Below, piece by piece: positions 1 to 13,725 of a stretch of 64,000 nt of DNA. The notes beneath the pieces are model-generated. The model was not told where the DNA came from. It did no database searches and worked only from the letters and a program-made list of their open reading frames with translations. This DNA is from Paralvinella palmiformis (Eukaryota > Annelida > Polychaeta > Terebellida > Alvinellidae), in assembly GCA_025642065.1 (NCBI GenBank), contig JAODUP010000443.1, positions 62,001 to 126,000 on the forward strand, given 5' to 3'. Both the position numbers and the translations under genes were made by a program. The stretch's first letter is position 1. Each line of letters begins with the position of its first letter.

Positions 1-1660
1 AATAATTAGCTGGAGTGCAGAGAAAGTATTTTATTTTCAACTAAGCCCTTGACATTTCCCGCCCCTTAAGTCATAAGTAAGCTTTCTAAGGGTGGATACA
101 AATCGGTGTGTTATTCTATATGATAAAGTTGTAGGAAGAGCCGATCTCATCACATTCTTCTTTGCAAATGTTATGTCAATTCTTGCGCAAATGTGATCAA
201 AAACTATGTTCACGAGGTTGATGAAAATATATTTGTTTCAATTTTATTGTAGGTATTTTTAGAAGATAACTGTATATTTCATCTTTGATTAAACATGTGT
301 GTTAAACTCACATAGGCTTACATAGAATTAGGATAATCAAGAATTTCGAATTTATTATTTTAATGGCCTGTGATATACTGTAAAGAGATTAATGTTTGCT
401 GACGTATAAATGTAAGACTCTAACACGAGTAAATTTGTTGTCATTTAAACTTGTACGCTCGCTATGTATGTGTATAGTAAATATCCCCAGATTAAGAGTT
501 TGCTGTTAAATACTTTAAATATTATGTAAAAGGTCACGAAAATCCGCTTGATACAAATATTAACTCCGCAAGTATCATAAATGGAATACCCCTAAAATTA
601 ATCTACGTTCATCGAAGACGTCCTCAATGAGGTCCCGAACAAAACAAGAGGGGCCTCCAGATCGGCTTCAGTAGTCATTAGGATGAACAGTGTACTCCCA
701 TATACATATTCTGTCCTGTCTCTAGATTTGATTTGTTCCAATCACCAAAACACTAATTCTGGTAAATTTTCGTGAACATTGAACTATATTTGTGGGGGGG
801 GTCCACCATTCGCTTAAATATTTACATCGAAACGACCATATCGTGAAATTATGGTAAATCAGTGTGCTGCAGTTAATTCAACAGCATCTTAATTAGTTAT
901 CGTTTTTTCAACATGTACTCAAGCACCTGGGTAATTTTAGATACAAATAATAAATTTAATAATAATAATAATGGCCTAAATGGCAGTTTTCAATGTGGCT
1001 GGCTAGCTCAATGAGTAATACTCAGATTTTATGTAATTTAATGCTTTCCACTGGGACTAATTTTAAATAAATTTAGAATTTGGAATAGATGGCATATTCA
1101 TAACCAAAAAAATGCCAGTTAACTGACTGGACAAAAATTCCCCTTATTATGCTGCCACCACTGGAGGGGGTGTTTCGTGACTACAATATCGAAATATCAA
1201 AGTCACCACACATCATGCTTTTCACTCGCCTGCGAAAGAACTGGAATTTAGTTCCCCATGACAGTGATCAACCTCTGCACTTATTTCAGGTGTGATCTAT
1301 TTCTACGGAAAAACAGCTTCTAAGCAGTGAATGGCGGGCTGAAGCTTTGTAAGTAGTGACTTCTCGAGTTGACCAGAAACGGGACTGATTACCCATCATT
1401 TGTAGAGCTGCGTGTTGTATATCTTACCCCTGCCTACCCAACAACCACATGTCAACGTCCCGGGGCCCGGCACAAGGTTAGATGGATGGCCAAACTGATA
1501 TGCTGCTTAAAAATCTGCCTGTTTGAGATACAAATCGAGACGTTTCTATCTGAGACGATAACAATCAAACATCAGGCAAATAAACTGGCAGCGTTTGTTA
1601 CTTTTGTGACACTGATATACTCCACACTGATATACTCCAGACGTTTGTGGCCTTAATTAC
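1..1660. other. AT-rich sequence without a recognised gene
   Basis: No open frame here resembles a known family. A 95-codon frame at 1369-1656 has no recognisable domain. A short (ATA)n tract lies near 955-971. The stretch around 975-1060 reads like an old interspersed repeat, but no second copy is present in the window to prove it. Confidence 0.6.
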
Positions 1661-2341
1661 GGGTTGGAATTGTCCAACTAATTTAGATGCAAAACAATAT
1701 TTGGCATACATATATCATCATAACATAGAAGGTGATTTGCTTCAGTGAATTCACAACCTATTGAACATATATGTTTTAAAGTTTAGTAATTTAATTGACT
1801 GCATGGTGTATTATTCCACAAATAGATTTAAATGATTAATCGTTTATAAACGAAATAAAACAAAGGCACAGTTCTTAAACGTTTAGACCGTTATTGTGGT
1901 ACAGTAGTTACAGTACCGCATTTCAAATCTCCAGGTTGTGGGTTTTAATCAGGTTTATACCTATGTTTTCTGTTATATGATTCCCTACAGAGACGCCTCT
2001 TGGCCATATGTCTCATCTTTAATCAACATCAAGGCTAAACAACCGAACTCTTAACTATTTTCTTTGACCTGAATATAAATTCAGTATTTAATAGATGACG
2101 CGTTAAATCGTATCAACAGCTTTATTATTCACATGCTATTTTTAGATCTATGTTTAATATTAAGTATCGTGTTTTTCGACTTTAATGCGACATACATGAT
2201 TTGTGTGTGATTGTCTGTTAAATACATACACATTCATCCGTATGGAATTATACATAATATAAAAAATACTTACTATAGGAATATTTAATTTATTTTAATT
2301 TATTTCCTGACATTTACTTTACCGTTTCTTTCTTCATCAAG
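1661..2341 (+). repeat. Dispersed repeat D, copy 1
   Basis: About 680 bp aligns in the same orientation with 27981-28652. Matching landmarks include GATACAAAACAATATTTG-type sequence near the start, GCCTCTTGGCCATAT in the middle, and CCGTTTCTTTCTTCAT at the right end. Similarity looks like roughly 75-80% with small indels. This copy ends where a (TA)n tract and a SINE-A begin. No coding frame survives in both copies, so it is a noncoding repeat of unknown class. Confidence 0.75.
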
Positions 2342-2343
2342 AA

Positions 2344-2344
<1 letters not shown>

Positions 2345-2371
<27 letters not shown>
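2345..2371. repeat. (TA)n microsatellite
   Basis: Pure TA run directly left of the SINE-A at 2376. It pairs with a longer TA/TG/TA run on the other side. Confidence 0.95.
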
Positions 2372-2788
<417 letters not shown>

Positions 2789-5616
2789 CAAAATGTTACA
2801 TTAATTACCCTTGACAAGATTATATTAAACGCTTTTTCGGGTATTTGTTGGGGTTATTATGGTGTTTAGAAGGATCGAAATATAATATCAACGACCTTGC
2901 TTTGTCATATACGTTCTCATTATTTCGTAAAATCCTTCTTTAATATTAGTCAATATAAAATTGGAATTAAATATCGTTATACACATTCTGCCAGTTCAAC
3001 AGGTTATTATTATTCTCTGTAAACGAGATCAGTGGTTCATAATGCGATCGAATCTATTTCTTACAAACATCTATTTATAAAATCACATTAATGACATTTA
3101 ATCTAATTGGGGTCTTTAGCAATCAAACAAATGTTATATAAAGCTAAACGTATGGGATATAGCATTAGAACTGATTAGGGGTGAGCAATGACTTAGATAT
3201 ACAATTTTGTCGTTCAGTGAAGTTGGCAGTATTTTAAGACATCTGGAGAACGGCTAGAGCTTTTACATTAATGATTCTTCGGAGGTATTTTTTATAGATC
3301 AAGTAAAGGCTTTGGTAAAGATTAGTAACAGCGCTATGATTGAAGAGTGAACCCCTTACCATTGTGTGCCTGAAAGATTGTAGTTGTCCTAGCTTGCATT
3401 GGTAACGTTTTCAGCCCCATTATGTTATACATTTATTTAATCAAAAGACAGGATGTGGGATTTATATAATTAATTTAATGCTATAACCAGTTTTCAATTT
3501 GTATTCAGCTAACCTACAATTAAGGCTTACACTTTTAAAAGTTTGAAATTCCATTTATGCACACATTTAAATAAGATTTTCTGACAAAGTCCTCATTTAT
3601 TCGTGTATTGCATTGATCCACAGACTACACATATATGACGCACGTATTTTGCTTTAATTAACACTTACATTAGTCGATTATTATTGAATGCACTTATTAT
3701 TATGATTATAGACAAAACATATTGATATATGGCGAGCATTGCATGATTTCCTTCTCTGCAACAAAAACCTCGGAAAATTGTTAATTGCTATCATTAATAA
3801 ATATAGGACCAGTTTAAAATTAATATGTCTCAGCACATTTAGTTGATCTGTGTTTAACAGAAATGATCTTATTATTATCCCATCAAAAGACAGTAATACG
3901 TTTTCCATGTGATCTATTTATAAACTCAATATAATCTTCGACAGAGGCTCTTGAGCGTAGCATATCGCCCGTCCGTCTGGAAATTGAGAAGCATATAAAT
4001 ACGGTACTAAAGTGAATCCAATATTATGTTTCTGATGTTTGTCTAATGGATTTATCACATTATAACAAAAATCTCCAGTAGGAGTAATAACGCCATTTAA
4101 AGCTTAAGTAAAACAAACGCCACGCCTCTACTCACTCAAGCAACATAAATTAACCATTCCCCTTTTCAACTCACGATTCATTACTATAGTTACCCTTTGA
4201 ATTTACTATAACAGTCACATTATACCGTAAACGATTGATACAAAATGTTTCTTTTTACTATTAAACATTGCAGATAGCTGATGCCTCATCATATTCTGAA
4301 TGTGTTTTCAATAGCGAGACGAGAAGTTTCCTTCATCCCTACAATGTGATGGTAGAGGCATATATTATTTGTTTGGAAGAGTACGCATCATTTACTAATA
4401 AGTCTAAGGAATGATTAGATATAGCTAAATCACATACAATACTGGTTATGGTCAGTTATGGTCTTGTTATGTTTATATATCGCGAATATAACTTATGCAA
4501 CATTTCTAGCCTCCTCCACATACGATGAAACATAAAACAAAAATAATAATATTATAGTAAAATAAACCTCAAATTTTGTGGCCGACCATAACCTTTTGTA
4601 TTAGCTAATAAAGTAACTCACAAAATAAATTTAACTTCAAATGAATATATATTGTATTGGTTATTAAAACAAACAAAAATAATTTGAATTAGGCATTTTA
4701 ACTAAGTGCAAAACTAATGAATATTAAATCAAATGCTGATATATTATAAATTACTGTTATACATTATAATATGTGAGGCTAATTTGTGAAAACAAATGAA
4801 TTCGGATTTATAAGTGAAACATATCGTCTATTTCAATTTGGGTTTCACACTCACATTTATAAAAGCAAATTTTCTTTTCGCTTCATTGATGTACGCAATT
4901 GATGTGAACAATGTAATTTGTGAACTATTGTCCATTCTTACTTATGATAATAACAATGTAATATTAAAGGTTCTTTTTAAAATTGACTTACCATCTACGT
5001 ATTCAATTCATTTGTATTTATGCCAAATGCACATATTACTCCCAATGCCATTATTCCAGAAAATTTGTTTTGAAAACATTAGAAATTGTGGAGGGTATAA
5101 AAGCTTTGATAAACAAGAAGTGACAAATGTGGTAATATAATAGAGAATTAGCAACTCACTGATAGGCATAGCAGTCAGGTTACAAAACCTACATTGCATT
5201 ATGAAGATGAATAAAGTGTTACATCACCATCAATTAGATGATAATCGAAGCATTTCATTTTGATAGATTTACTAAAACACTTAACTCATATATTTACTAT
5301 TACAGTTGGAATCTAACTTTGTTATTATGTCAGCCGAAAAATACGATATCTATATTTAGAATAATGGAACTTTAAATGTGGATATAGCATAATAGTTCAA
5401 CTTTGCGTTTTGGATAATCTGCAATATATGTTTCTGTAGAGTGACGGCACTTAGTTGAACTTTGGATTAATAATTATCGGGTGAAAATCTGAGAAATAAG
5501 AGGCACTATGTAACAGACTGATCACTGGCCAATATACATAATATTATTAATGAATACAGTTATTTATGTATATGGCTTGAAAACAAGCAGTTATGCATAC
5601 TTTGAATGATACATAC

Positions 5617-5617
<1 letters not shown>
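2789..5617. other. AT-rich sequence without a recognised gene
   Basis: Both strands hold only short frames. The longest is a hydrophobic 108-codon frame at 4814-5140 with no motif I recognise and an AT-driven composition rich in Ile, Asn, Tyr and Phe. I see no tRNA, TIR pair or long repeat. Confidence 0.55.

Positions 5618-5697
<80 letters not shown>
5618..5697. repeat. (GA)n microsatellite
   Basis: About 80 bp of AG repeats with one early AT interruption, preceded by a short CATA run. Confidence 0.95.
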
Positions 5698-5701
<4 letters not shown>

Positions 5702-6003
5702 GGAGGAACAGAATTACAAATATTTCGATGATTCTTAATTAACTTGGCATAGCCTAATTATATGAAATGTAAACTTGTTAAAGTGAATAAATGAGTATAA
5801 AGACTAATTGCACTTGTGTTGTCATTAATCACATGATAATAGTATACACTCCATAGCAGATCAACAAGGACAACTTGCAAATTATAATAGATTGTATGAT
5901 GGCTATGTCCTGTCATGCCTCTTCTAAGGTCAGTATACCTTTGTTACAGAGATTTGTCTTCATAGGGATCGTATTTTCGTAGACATACAAATGTATATGC
6001 ATT

Positions 6004-6134
<131 letters not shown>

Positions 6135-6297
6135 ACACTCAATTTTACTCACATTACAATTTATCTCTCTTAACTTAACTTCATAATCTTTATTTTCCAC
6201 TCAAATAAAACCTGTTTAGGTGATATGACCATATCTGTAAGTAGATTAACAAAATATATATTAGTTATTATTAAACATATGTTTGTTATATGGATAC

Positions 6298-6815
6298 GGT
6301 TGAGATGTTCCTTTTTCTGCGCGTTGAGACTGTATGTTTCCAGGTCCACGCGTTCTAAGAATAGTTGATCTAGAGCTGTATATTCGTGCACTATTTCCGT
6401 CTTTGGAGGGACGCCGTTTAGGTGCTTGGCCTGGTCATCCAACATTTAAATGACTGTAGCAGACATAGTACGCTCTTAAAGCATGTACTCCTGACTCAGG
6501 AATAGAAACAATGCATCGCATCTCGAGCGGTGGCATTGGACACAACTCGTGTGTTTTATATAACAAGTTTAGTAGTATATATAATTCACCTTGGTTGTTT
6601 GTGGGAATATAATTATCTTTCCTAGGTCCAGTTATGTCCAGTCTGTACTATGACATTCAATGCTAACTTTAGTCTCCTTGTCATTAACAAAACCCTATTT
6701 TATAATTATAGTTTATATAGCAGATATTAGGTCTGATTTGAAAATGTTAATATATAGAACGGCAATTCCGCCATAACGGTCTGCTAAAGCGCCGATGTAA
6801 ATTGTTATAATAGTG
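6298..6815. repeat. Tandem ~600-bp duplication, unit 1
   Basis: Aligns with 6901-7440 at an offset of 603 bp. Shared blocks include CCGTCTTTGGAGGGACGCCG, GACTCAGGAATAGAAACA and TCTTTCCTAGGTCCAGTTAT. On the minus strand the shared block reads as a peptide containing KHLNGVPPKTEIVH in both units (unit 1 near 6382-6445). The frame then decays differently in each unit. The function is unknown; it may be a fragment of a mobile element or of a duplicated exon. Confidence 0.8.
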
Positions 6816-6900
6816 ACGAGTAGGTCATAGTATTTATTGGATTTGTATGTTTATGAGGTATTTGACCCTCCAGCAAATATCACAAGTCATATTATGCTGC

Positions 6901-7440
6901 GGTTGAGAAAGTTCCGTTTTCTATGCGTTGAGACTCTATTTCCCGGTCCCTGCATTCAAGAAAAGTTGATCTAGAGCTGTATAATCCATGTACTATTTCC
7001 GTCTTTGGAGGGACGCCGTTTAGGTGCTTGTCCTGGTTATCCAGCAGTTAAATGACTGTAGCAGGCCCAGTACGCTCTTAAAGCATTATAAGTACTCCCT
7101 GACTCAGGAATAGAAACACTGCATCGCATCTCCAGCGGTGGCATTGGACACAGCTTGCGCGGTTGGCGTGTTTTATATAACAACTTTAGTTGGATATAAA
7201 ATTCATCTTGGTTGTATGTAGGAATAGAATTATCTTTCCTAGGTCCAGTTATGTCCAGTTTGTACTATGATATTCAAGATTAGCTCTAATCCGCTTGTCA
7301 TAAATAACATTTAAGAACTACACTAGTTAGAATAGCAGACGTTAGGTCAGGTTTGAAAATGATAACATAGTTCAAACAGTACGGAAGCTATGACGCGCTA
7401 TTACGGTCTGCTTCAGCGCAGATGTCAGTCTTTTAATAGC
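6901..7440. repeat. Tandem ~600-bp duplication, unit 2
   Basis: Second unit of the duplication described at 6298. Its minus-strand peptide reads LLDNQDKHLNGVPPKTEIVH before the frame diverges, compared with MLDDQAKHLNGVPPKTEIVH in unit 1. The unit also carries the left arm of the inverted repeat at 7228-7281. Confidence 0.8.
7228..7281 (+). repeat. Inverted repeat, left arm
   Basis: The 54 bp from AATTATCTTTCCTAGGTCC to TATTCAAGATT recurs in reverse complement at 7548-7601 with few mismatches. The arms are separated by about 266 bp. The same sequence also occurs directly in unit 1 near 6611-6660, so the right arm is an inverted third partial copy of the tandem unit. Confidence 0.8.
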
Positions 7441-7547
7441 AATTAAGATAAACAGTTTTAATAGTAGTCGCTTCATGACGCCTGCCCGTTGTAAAAACTG
7501 ATCTTTGAAGAGAGTGACAATTGGGTTATATAGTTTATATAGTTTAT

Positions 7548-7601
7548 AATCTTGAATGTCATAGCACAAACTGGACATAACTGGACCTAGGAAAGATAAT
7601 T
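7548..7601 (-). repeat. Inverted repeat, right arm
   Basis: Reverse complement of 7228-7281. Repeat E copy 1 begins immediately to its right. Confidence 0.8.
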
Positions 7602-7611
7602 CTGTTTTTTA

Positions 7612-7985
7612 TGAACAAACTTTAATGTTTGTTAACACGCTGAGGGTATATATAAGGCTTAGATTTTCACTTAGGTTAGAGGTTTCTTTTGGACCACAGA
7701 AAAGTACTATTGAATGTAAACTGTGGTGTCAAAATAGTTTATGATATGTATGTAGCAAGTCACCATTGAACCACACGCACGTGTTGTTTGTTGCGAGCTG
7801 TGGTATCAAATGGTATGTTTTTTTACGTGCTTCCGCTTTTTGTACGTAGCCTGCATGCAGCCGCTTTCCTGTGGGCGTGACATATTTGTCGCGTACGAAA
7901 AGCGAATTAGCTGGTTCCCACAGGCTGATGAGTAGACCAGACACATGCTTAGGTATACGCACACATTTATCAATATGTGGAGGTA
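7612..7985 (+). mobile_element. Repeat E, copy 1 (partial)
   Basis: Begins at the block containing GTTAACACGCTGAGGGTATA and runs through CTGATGAGTAGACCAGACAC to a truncation after ATCAATATGTGGAGGTA. An internal block of about 110 bp present in copies 2, 4 and 5 is missing near 7675. Other copies are at 22811-23486 (-), 31520-31958 (+), 42791-43375 (-), 55678-56352 (+) and a 57-bp terminal piece at 44855-44911 (+). Two overlapping minus-strand frames stay open here because copies are similar, which is not proof of coding. The class is unknown. Confidence 0.8.
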
Positions 7986-8111
7986 TATATTAGTTATTAT
8001 TAAATATATGTTTGTTATTGCTATGCCTTTAAATATAATACTAATGTGTTTAGAGGGGAGTTTCATAGATATTTAAAAATAATAAATTGCTCAAAGATGT
8101 TCAGTCTCTCT

Positions 8112-8113
<2 letters not shown>

Positions 8114-8152
<39 letters not shown>
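8114..8152. repeat. (TA)n microsatellite
   Basis: Pure TA run of about 39 bp. Confidence 0.95.
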
Positions 8153-8155
<3 letters not shown>

Positions 8156-8310
8156 CAGAAGACTTTTGAAACAGTGTTTGTCTCATTATGAATAGCAGCT
8201 TTGTTTCGTTTGCTAGATACATACTGGAACAATACCATCGCTAATAATCACATGTCATCCATTTGGGCTATATATAAACAAACTGAAATAGCACGATCAA
8301 CATCCGTGGA

Positions 8311-8651
8311 TCAATTCAGTTGGTTGGTTTTGTTATTCTGGGAGAATCCCCAGGCTGTCGCTTAATCAGCACAGCCTCTATGTAGGAGTGGTTGAGAAAC
8401 CGCCTCCCCCACCACTCACATGGGAGCAGCACGGAAAGATGGAGCCGAAATACCATGAGGGTGGTCACTGCCAGAGTGTTTTACGTCCTCAGGGGTTTTA
8501 ACGTCCCCGTTTATTTTAAATAATTCAGTGGAGACGGCAGCGCCATTTAACGTGGTCAGTCACCCACGATGTAGCAAGCCTAGAAATTAATCCCTGGAAA
8601 AGGTGCCGGGTGCTTAACCGCTAGGCCACCGGAGCTCACTATCACTTCAGT
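8311..8651 (-). mobile_element. SINE-B copy 1 with target-site duplication
   Basis: On the minus strand the element starts GAGCTCCGGTGGCCTAGCGG, a tRNA A-box-like head (TGGCCTAGCGGTTAAGCA). It continues through a conserved body of about 290 bp (TTAAATGGCGCTGCCGTCTC, GTGAGTGGTGGGGGAGG, CTGATTAAGCGACAGCCTGG) to a tail ending CAAAACCAACCAACT. The B-box segment found in copy 2 (48703-49036) is deleted here. The flanks are TCAATTCAGT (8311-8320) and TCACTTCAGT (8642-8651), a 9/10 target-site duplication that marks retrotransposition. The element proper is 8321-8641. Confidence 0.88.
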
Positions 8652-11394
8652 TTGTGGTCTATGCTATGCTATTGTCAGAAGATCTCCTCGTATGAGAACG
8701 TTGTGACTAAGTATTATAACTGGATACGAGAAGTAAACGCGGTATAATATACCGTGTATAAAAATGACATCTATTTTTAAGTCTCCTACTGATATAATTT
8801 TGCAAACTTCGAAGACTAGTTAATATATCGGGTAAACAAAGGATATACTACTGTTTTAGGACATGTATATTAGTGAATGATTTTGTACATTTTAGTATTT
8901 GGTTGAATCCTCGTTCAGATCTGGAAAAGTGTTGTGTCATATAACGTTTCTCTTGATCAAATCAGGACAGACGGCTTATTGAATTTGATTGCAATATGAC
9001 GAAGACGAGATGGGCATCGATTCATTCGATTCACCTTTCAAATATGGAAATTTTCACTTGTGAATATTATGAGTCGGACGAGTTTAACGTTATGACGGAA
9101 AAGAACTTTAGGATATTACATCCTACTTTCACTTAAACAGTAGTGGAATGTCCAAAAATTAGGTTACTGAAGCATTTTGTTGTGATTATAATACACCTCT
9201 ATCGTTACCTGGCTTTCATGAGATAATTACTCGTTGGCTGAATCTAGTATGTCGTTGTGATGCCCAAATCTTTGATCAATCCACTTGTTAGCGTTATAAG
9301 CCTATGCAGTACAGATAAATCCTTGAATACGTATCTCTTTACCGGCGAGAACACAGACTAAAGGCGTTCATTAATTTGTTTATGGCTTATATATGTATTT
9401 GTTCAGGGAAGACAGCTTAGGCTATATTGGTCCCTCAATTTCATGATAAATTGTTAGCTATCTATCTATCTATCTATCTATTTTTTAAAGATAAAAACAT
9501 GATTACATCTCTAGAAAATACGTTAAGGATATGACATGAAACGTGTTTGGCTTCAACGTACAAACCAAAGAAAAGGGGGCATTTCTTGCAATAATCGTTT
9601 CCAAATTCAAATATTCCAAAGGATTTGTTCATGATTTCCAAACTTCCGTTAATTTATTTCGCAATATGGTGTCTTTTGGATTTCACAAAACATATTTGTA
9701 ATATCCGGTCCGTTACAAGCGCTTAACTATGTATATGAAGCCACAATCTGTTTTATTAACCTTTCTCGGTAACCAATAACTATCTTGCAATAGCGTTACC
9801 TTGTTAGTGTACTGTCAAATTTTAAATAACAAAGAAATTATGTGAATTAGAAAGATTCAGATGATTGCGTTTCATAATATACTAATATTATCAAAGACAA
9901 TGTCTATGTTATGGACTGGTTCAGGGGTATTAAGAAATCCTCAGACCATACACTAACTAACATAGTTATTTGCAGAATGCCAGTATTCCCTTTTGTTTTG
10001 TTTATTGTCACAAAGGGTGCGTTGTGATACCGTGCTGAACCTACGAGGCTGACATAAGTAATACTTACACCAAAATATGGATTTTTAATATTCTGTAAAC
10101 TTTATAAATTGCAAAATAAGAGATTAGCTTTTATCCTATGTATAAATTTAAAAAATAAACGCATCAGAAACATATACTTACTTAATTCACTTATTCCTCA
10201 GTACTATTATTCTGTTTGGAGAACTGTTCTGGAATCTCATCATAGAATGTTATTCTTTAATTTTGCCACATCAGTACCTTTTTCCAATACATAATAAGCT
10301 GAGGCAATTTAGTCCTTACTGAGGTTGTGATACACGCAGAAACAAATAATTATTGATTTCACGTTGGAATATGTGCGTTCTGCTGCAGCGGTGATTTCAG
10401 AAAAGGTAACTCACCCTGCCGAAATACATTTTGGAACTCTGATATTAGACTTTTTCTAGCGAATGTAATCAAACAGAGAACCATACACACCATCCAGCTA
10501 GTCTTGTATGTGATCGGGATATTTAGGTTTGTATCCATCATATTTTTCAACCAAAAACTGTTAGAAAAACTCAAGATTTGAAGGGGAAGAATGCCTGTAC
10601 TGAACCATCATGCATTGGCTGTATAATATATCTCGATTTATTGTAAGATAAACGTTTTTGCATCACGCTCCGTTTCCCTAAGCATTTTACAACTTTGAAC
10701 TACATTGCCACTTTTTGGTTGACACGGCAGCCCACAAGTTTTCAAAAATAAATACAATTTTCAAATAGCTTACAATTTTACCGACAACTCAATTAATCCA
10801 TTGTCCCAATTTCAGAGGATACCATAATGTCCTGAAAAGGGTCAATGAATTGGGGATATGCATTTCGATACTGTGTTGCTGAAACGAAATGTAAAATATC
10901 AGCTGGTGGTCGTTTTTTTTGTAGATACGAATCTTTAATGGACGATCTTAATGTTACGTATATTACGCGGTATTGATGTTGGTCATAATGTACAAAACAT
11001 GCCATGTGTGCTTTACAAAGAGAGTTAAGGCGTTTGTGCGTGTATGTATGTATGTGTGTGTTTTATGTTACCTATAATAAAGCGTGGGCTCAGGTTTTCG
11101 TGATGTTTATAATTCTTACAGAATTATGACAAAACGACTACTACCTAAATAGAAAACAAATTATATATATTAGTATATATATAATGCAGATTTAATTAGA
11201 AATAAAGCATAAATATTAGAACATGTAATATATATCGTGATAATAGTCTTAACACATCCGACAATAGCAGAAATAGTTATATTTTCAGTCAGCCCTAATG
11301 GCACGGCTAGTTTCTGTTGTAACAAACCTGCATCAAGTGCCGTGCGTGCTTTACAAAGATAATTAAGGTTTTTGTGTATGTGTGCGTGTGTGTG

Positions 11395-11396
<2 letters not shown>
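8652..11396. other. AT-rich sequence without a recognised gene
   Basis: Holds a short (CTAT)n tract at 9457-9481 and a short (GTAT)n/(GTGT)n tract near 11039-11061. Frames are short and match no family I know. Confidence 0.55.

Positions 11397-11457
<61 letters not shown>
11397..11457. repeat. (TA)n microsatellite
   Basis: About 60 bp of TA after a short GT-rich lead-in (11377-11394). Confidence 0.95.
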
Positions 11458-11459
<2 letters not shown>

Positions 11460-11940
11460 AAATATATATACATAAATACATCTATATGCATGAATCTAAA
11501 CATACACAAACCTAGGCCTCCACATATCTGAACACACGTAGACATTTCTCTGTAGCTCGGACAATGGCAAATCTTGACACAACAATAATTATGCTCACTT
11601 CGATGGAATACACTAACTTGCTGAGGAGATGGATTGTAGTTTATTATATTAGAAAGGATTCTTCTACATCAGATTTCAGCTGATGCACTATTAAATCAGA
11701 AAGGCACCATTGTGCAGAAGATGATGACCTAAATTGATCAGCGAATCGCAAATTCTCAAAACGAAGCCATCTTTCTTGCCTGTCACGTTTATGACATCCA
11801 ATACCAGCTTGATCGAGATGATAGGTGATAACAAGATTAAGAAGCTCTGGCAATATTTCTACATAACGCTGGTTTGGAGGTTGAAGACGCCGTCAATTAG
11901 TGGCACGTACTCAATGTCTATTATCATAGAAATCTACACA

Positions 11941-11968
11941 GTGAGTGAGTGAGTGAGTGAGTGAGTGA
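11941..11968. repeat. (GTGA)n microsatellite
   Basis: Seven GTGA units followed by CGTAAAACCC. A similar GTGA run occurs at 52520-52548. Confidence 0.95.
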
Positions 11969-13725
11969 CGTAAAACCCTTAAAGTCTAACTACTCAATCC
12001 GAACATGACTCACACATGATGTACGGCAATGTTCGATATTTTAAACCTGTAAATACAAGATTACCATAATCATCATCATTCTAGTACACAAGCATTACGA
12101 TACCTAATCCATTACCATTTTTCCACACTCTTCATAAACGTTTTATTGTCTTATTTATAACCGCGGGGACATTTATTGCATCATGATGTATCACGAGGCT
12201 TTAAAAATACTACTTGGGGAATAGTTATCATCTTAAATGATTTATCTGGCGTAAAGACTTAAATTTACATAATAAATACTGTCAGTTGTTCTTCCTGGTT
12301 GTCATCTACTGCACACTGATAGAACATTTCTCAAGATGTGTGGGAGGATTATATCTTGTGTCTGGGGGTCTATGAACACGATCCGACGTAAATAGATTAG
12401 TGCACATATACTAACTAATTAATTAATAGCAAATAACAGATGTGTCTTTCCAGAAACAAAACCACCGAAAGACAAATAACCAATTTGCAACTTCAATTAA
12501 CATTTCATAATAAAATATAATTAATTCAAATCAGTTGCATTATGGCGGAAATGGCATTTGTTTGAAGGTAATAGAGTGATTAATTTTAATTATTGGATGT
12601 TCTTAAAGCGAATTAAGGTTTCACGCTACCTACGTTTTCATTGTATTATGTTTCTTTCATATTTTCACTTTGATGCTCCCAGTTTAGTCTTTGTTATGCA
12701 TCAAATAAAAAAATAAAAAATAAGTTTCATTTGTACAGTAGTAATACAAATACTATCATGTATTACGTCTCACATATATACATATAGTTTTAATTCATAT
12801 TTCCTGACAGGGAGTGATCAACGAAAATTCTTTGATGACAATTACACACAATTACATACCCTAATTATAATAGTAGTAGCAGCAGTAACAACAACAACAA
12901 TAATAATAATAATAATATTTAATAAAGCAACCTTAATACCAAGAATTATTCAACGGACTGTATAGTAATTCTCTAAAAGCTCAATAAAATATTTGACTGA
13001 TAAATATTATTTATCTGAAATGCATCAGATGAATATTTTATTCACAATTTTGAAATTACTGCTATCAAATAGCAGCAGTAGCCGTATCATTTCAAAATCA
13101 GTATATTCTTGTTAATGCCTAATTATTTTTAAACATTTCCCTCTGGATGTGGTTTATAACAAACGAGTTATCAAATATAAAGCTTACAGATAATATTATG
13201 TCAGTCAAAACCTTATTTCGCTATTTAAAATAAGAATAGCTCCAAGCCAGTGCCTGATAGAAAATGATGATGTACAGAGGTGAACAGATTACAATATGTT
13301 CCACTATCAAGAGATTGCAAACAATGTGTTTTTATGATCAATTTACTTGCAACGATAATATTATTAACTCTAAAATAAAAAAAGACAATACACTTCAGTT
13401 GGAATCATTTTGTAAAGAGTTCCATGTTATTAAGATCTTCCTTTGTGAACGGTATGTTACAACTTTACCTGATGGCATATCTCTAAAATCAGAAATATAT
13501 CTTGTTATTATATATTTCTAGAAGAATAGAAATGATATGAGAAGGACATAAACGCTTATCTTATTGTACGAACAATTATTAACTGGCTGCATAGAAGCAA
13601 TGATTACTAAATTTAAAAGAAATGTCTATATCCCACCAAATAGTATTAAGTGAAATCGCCATTGTTGTTTCAAGAAGTTGATATTATAACTTGTGGACAG
13701 TTACTATTACCTTGAGCACGCGTTA
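11969..13725. other. AT-rich sequence without a recognised gene
   Basis: Contains a compound (TAG/CAG/CAA/TAA)n trinucleotide tract at 12869-12916. Frames such as 13264-13521 (85 codons) show no recognisable domain. Confidence 0.55.

Noticed and set aside
7612..7700. LTR start (TGTTAAC with a TATA box) in repeat E
   Set aside because: No second LTR, primer-binding site, polypurine tract or pol sequence near any copy, and the far end is not CA-type.
7729..8066. Protein genes in repeat E (frames with SGLLISLWEPANSL or VYLSMCLVYSSACG)
   Set aside because: Two different frames are open over the same bases. Similarity between copies follows the DNA, and frames break in copies 3 and 4.
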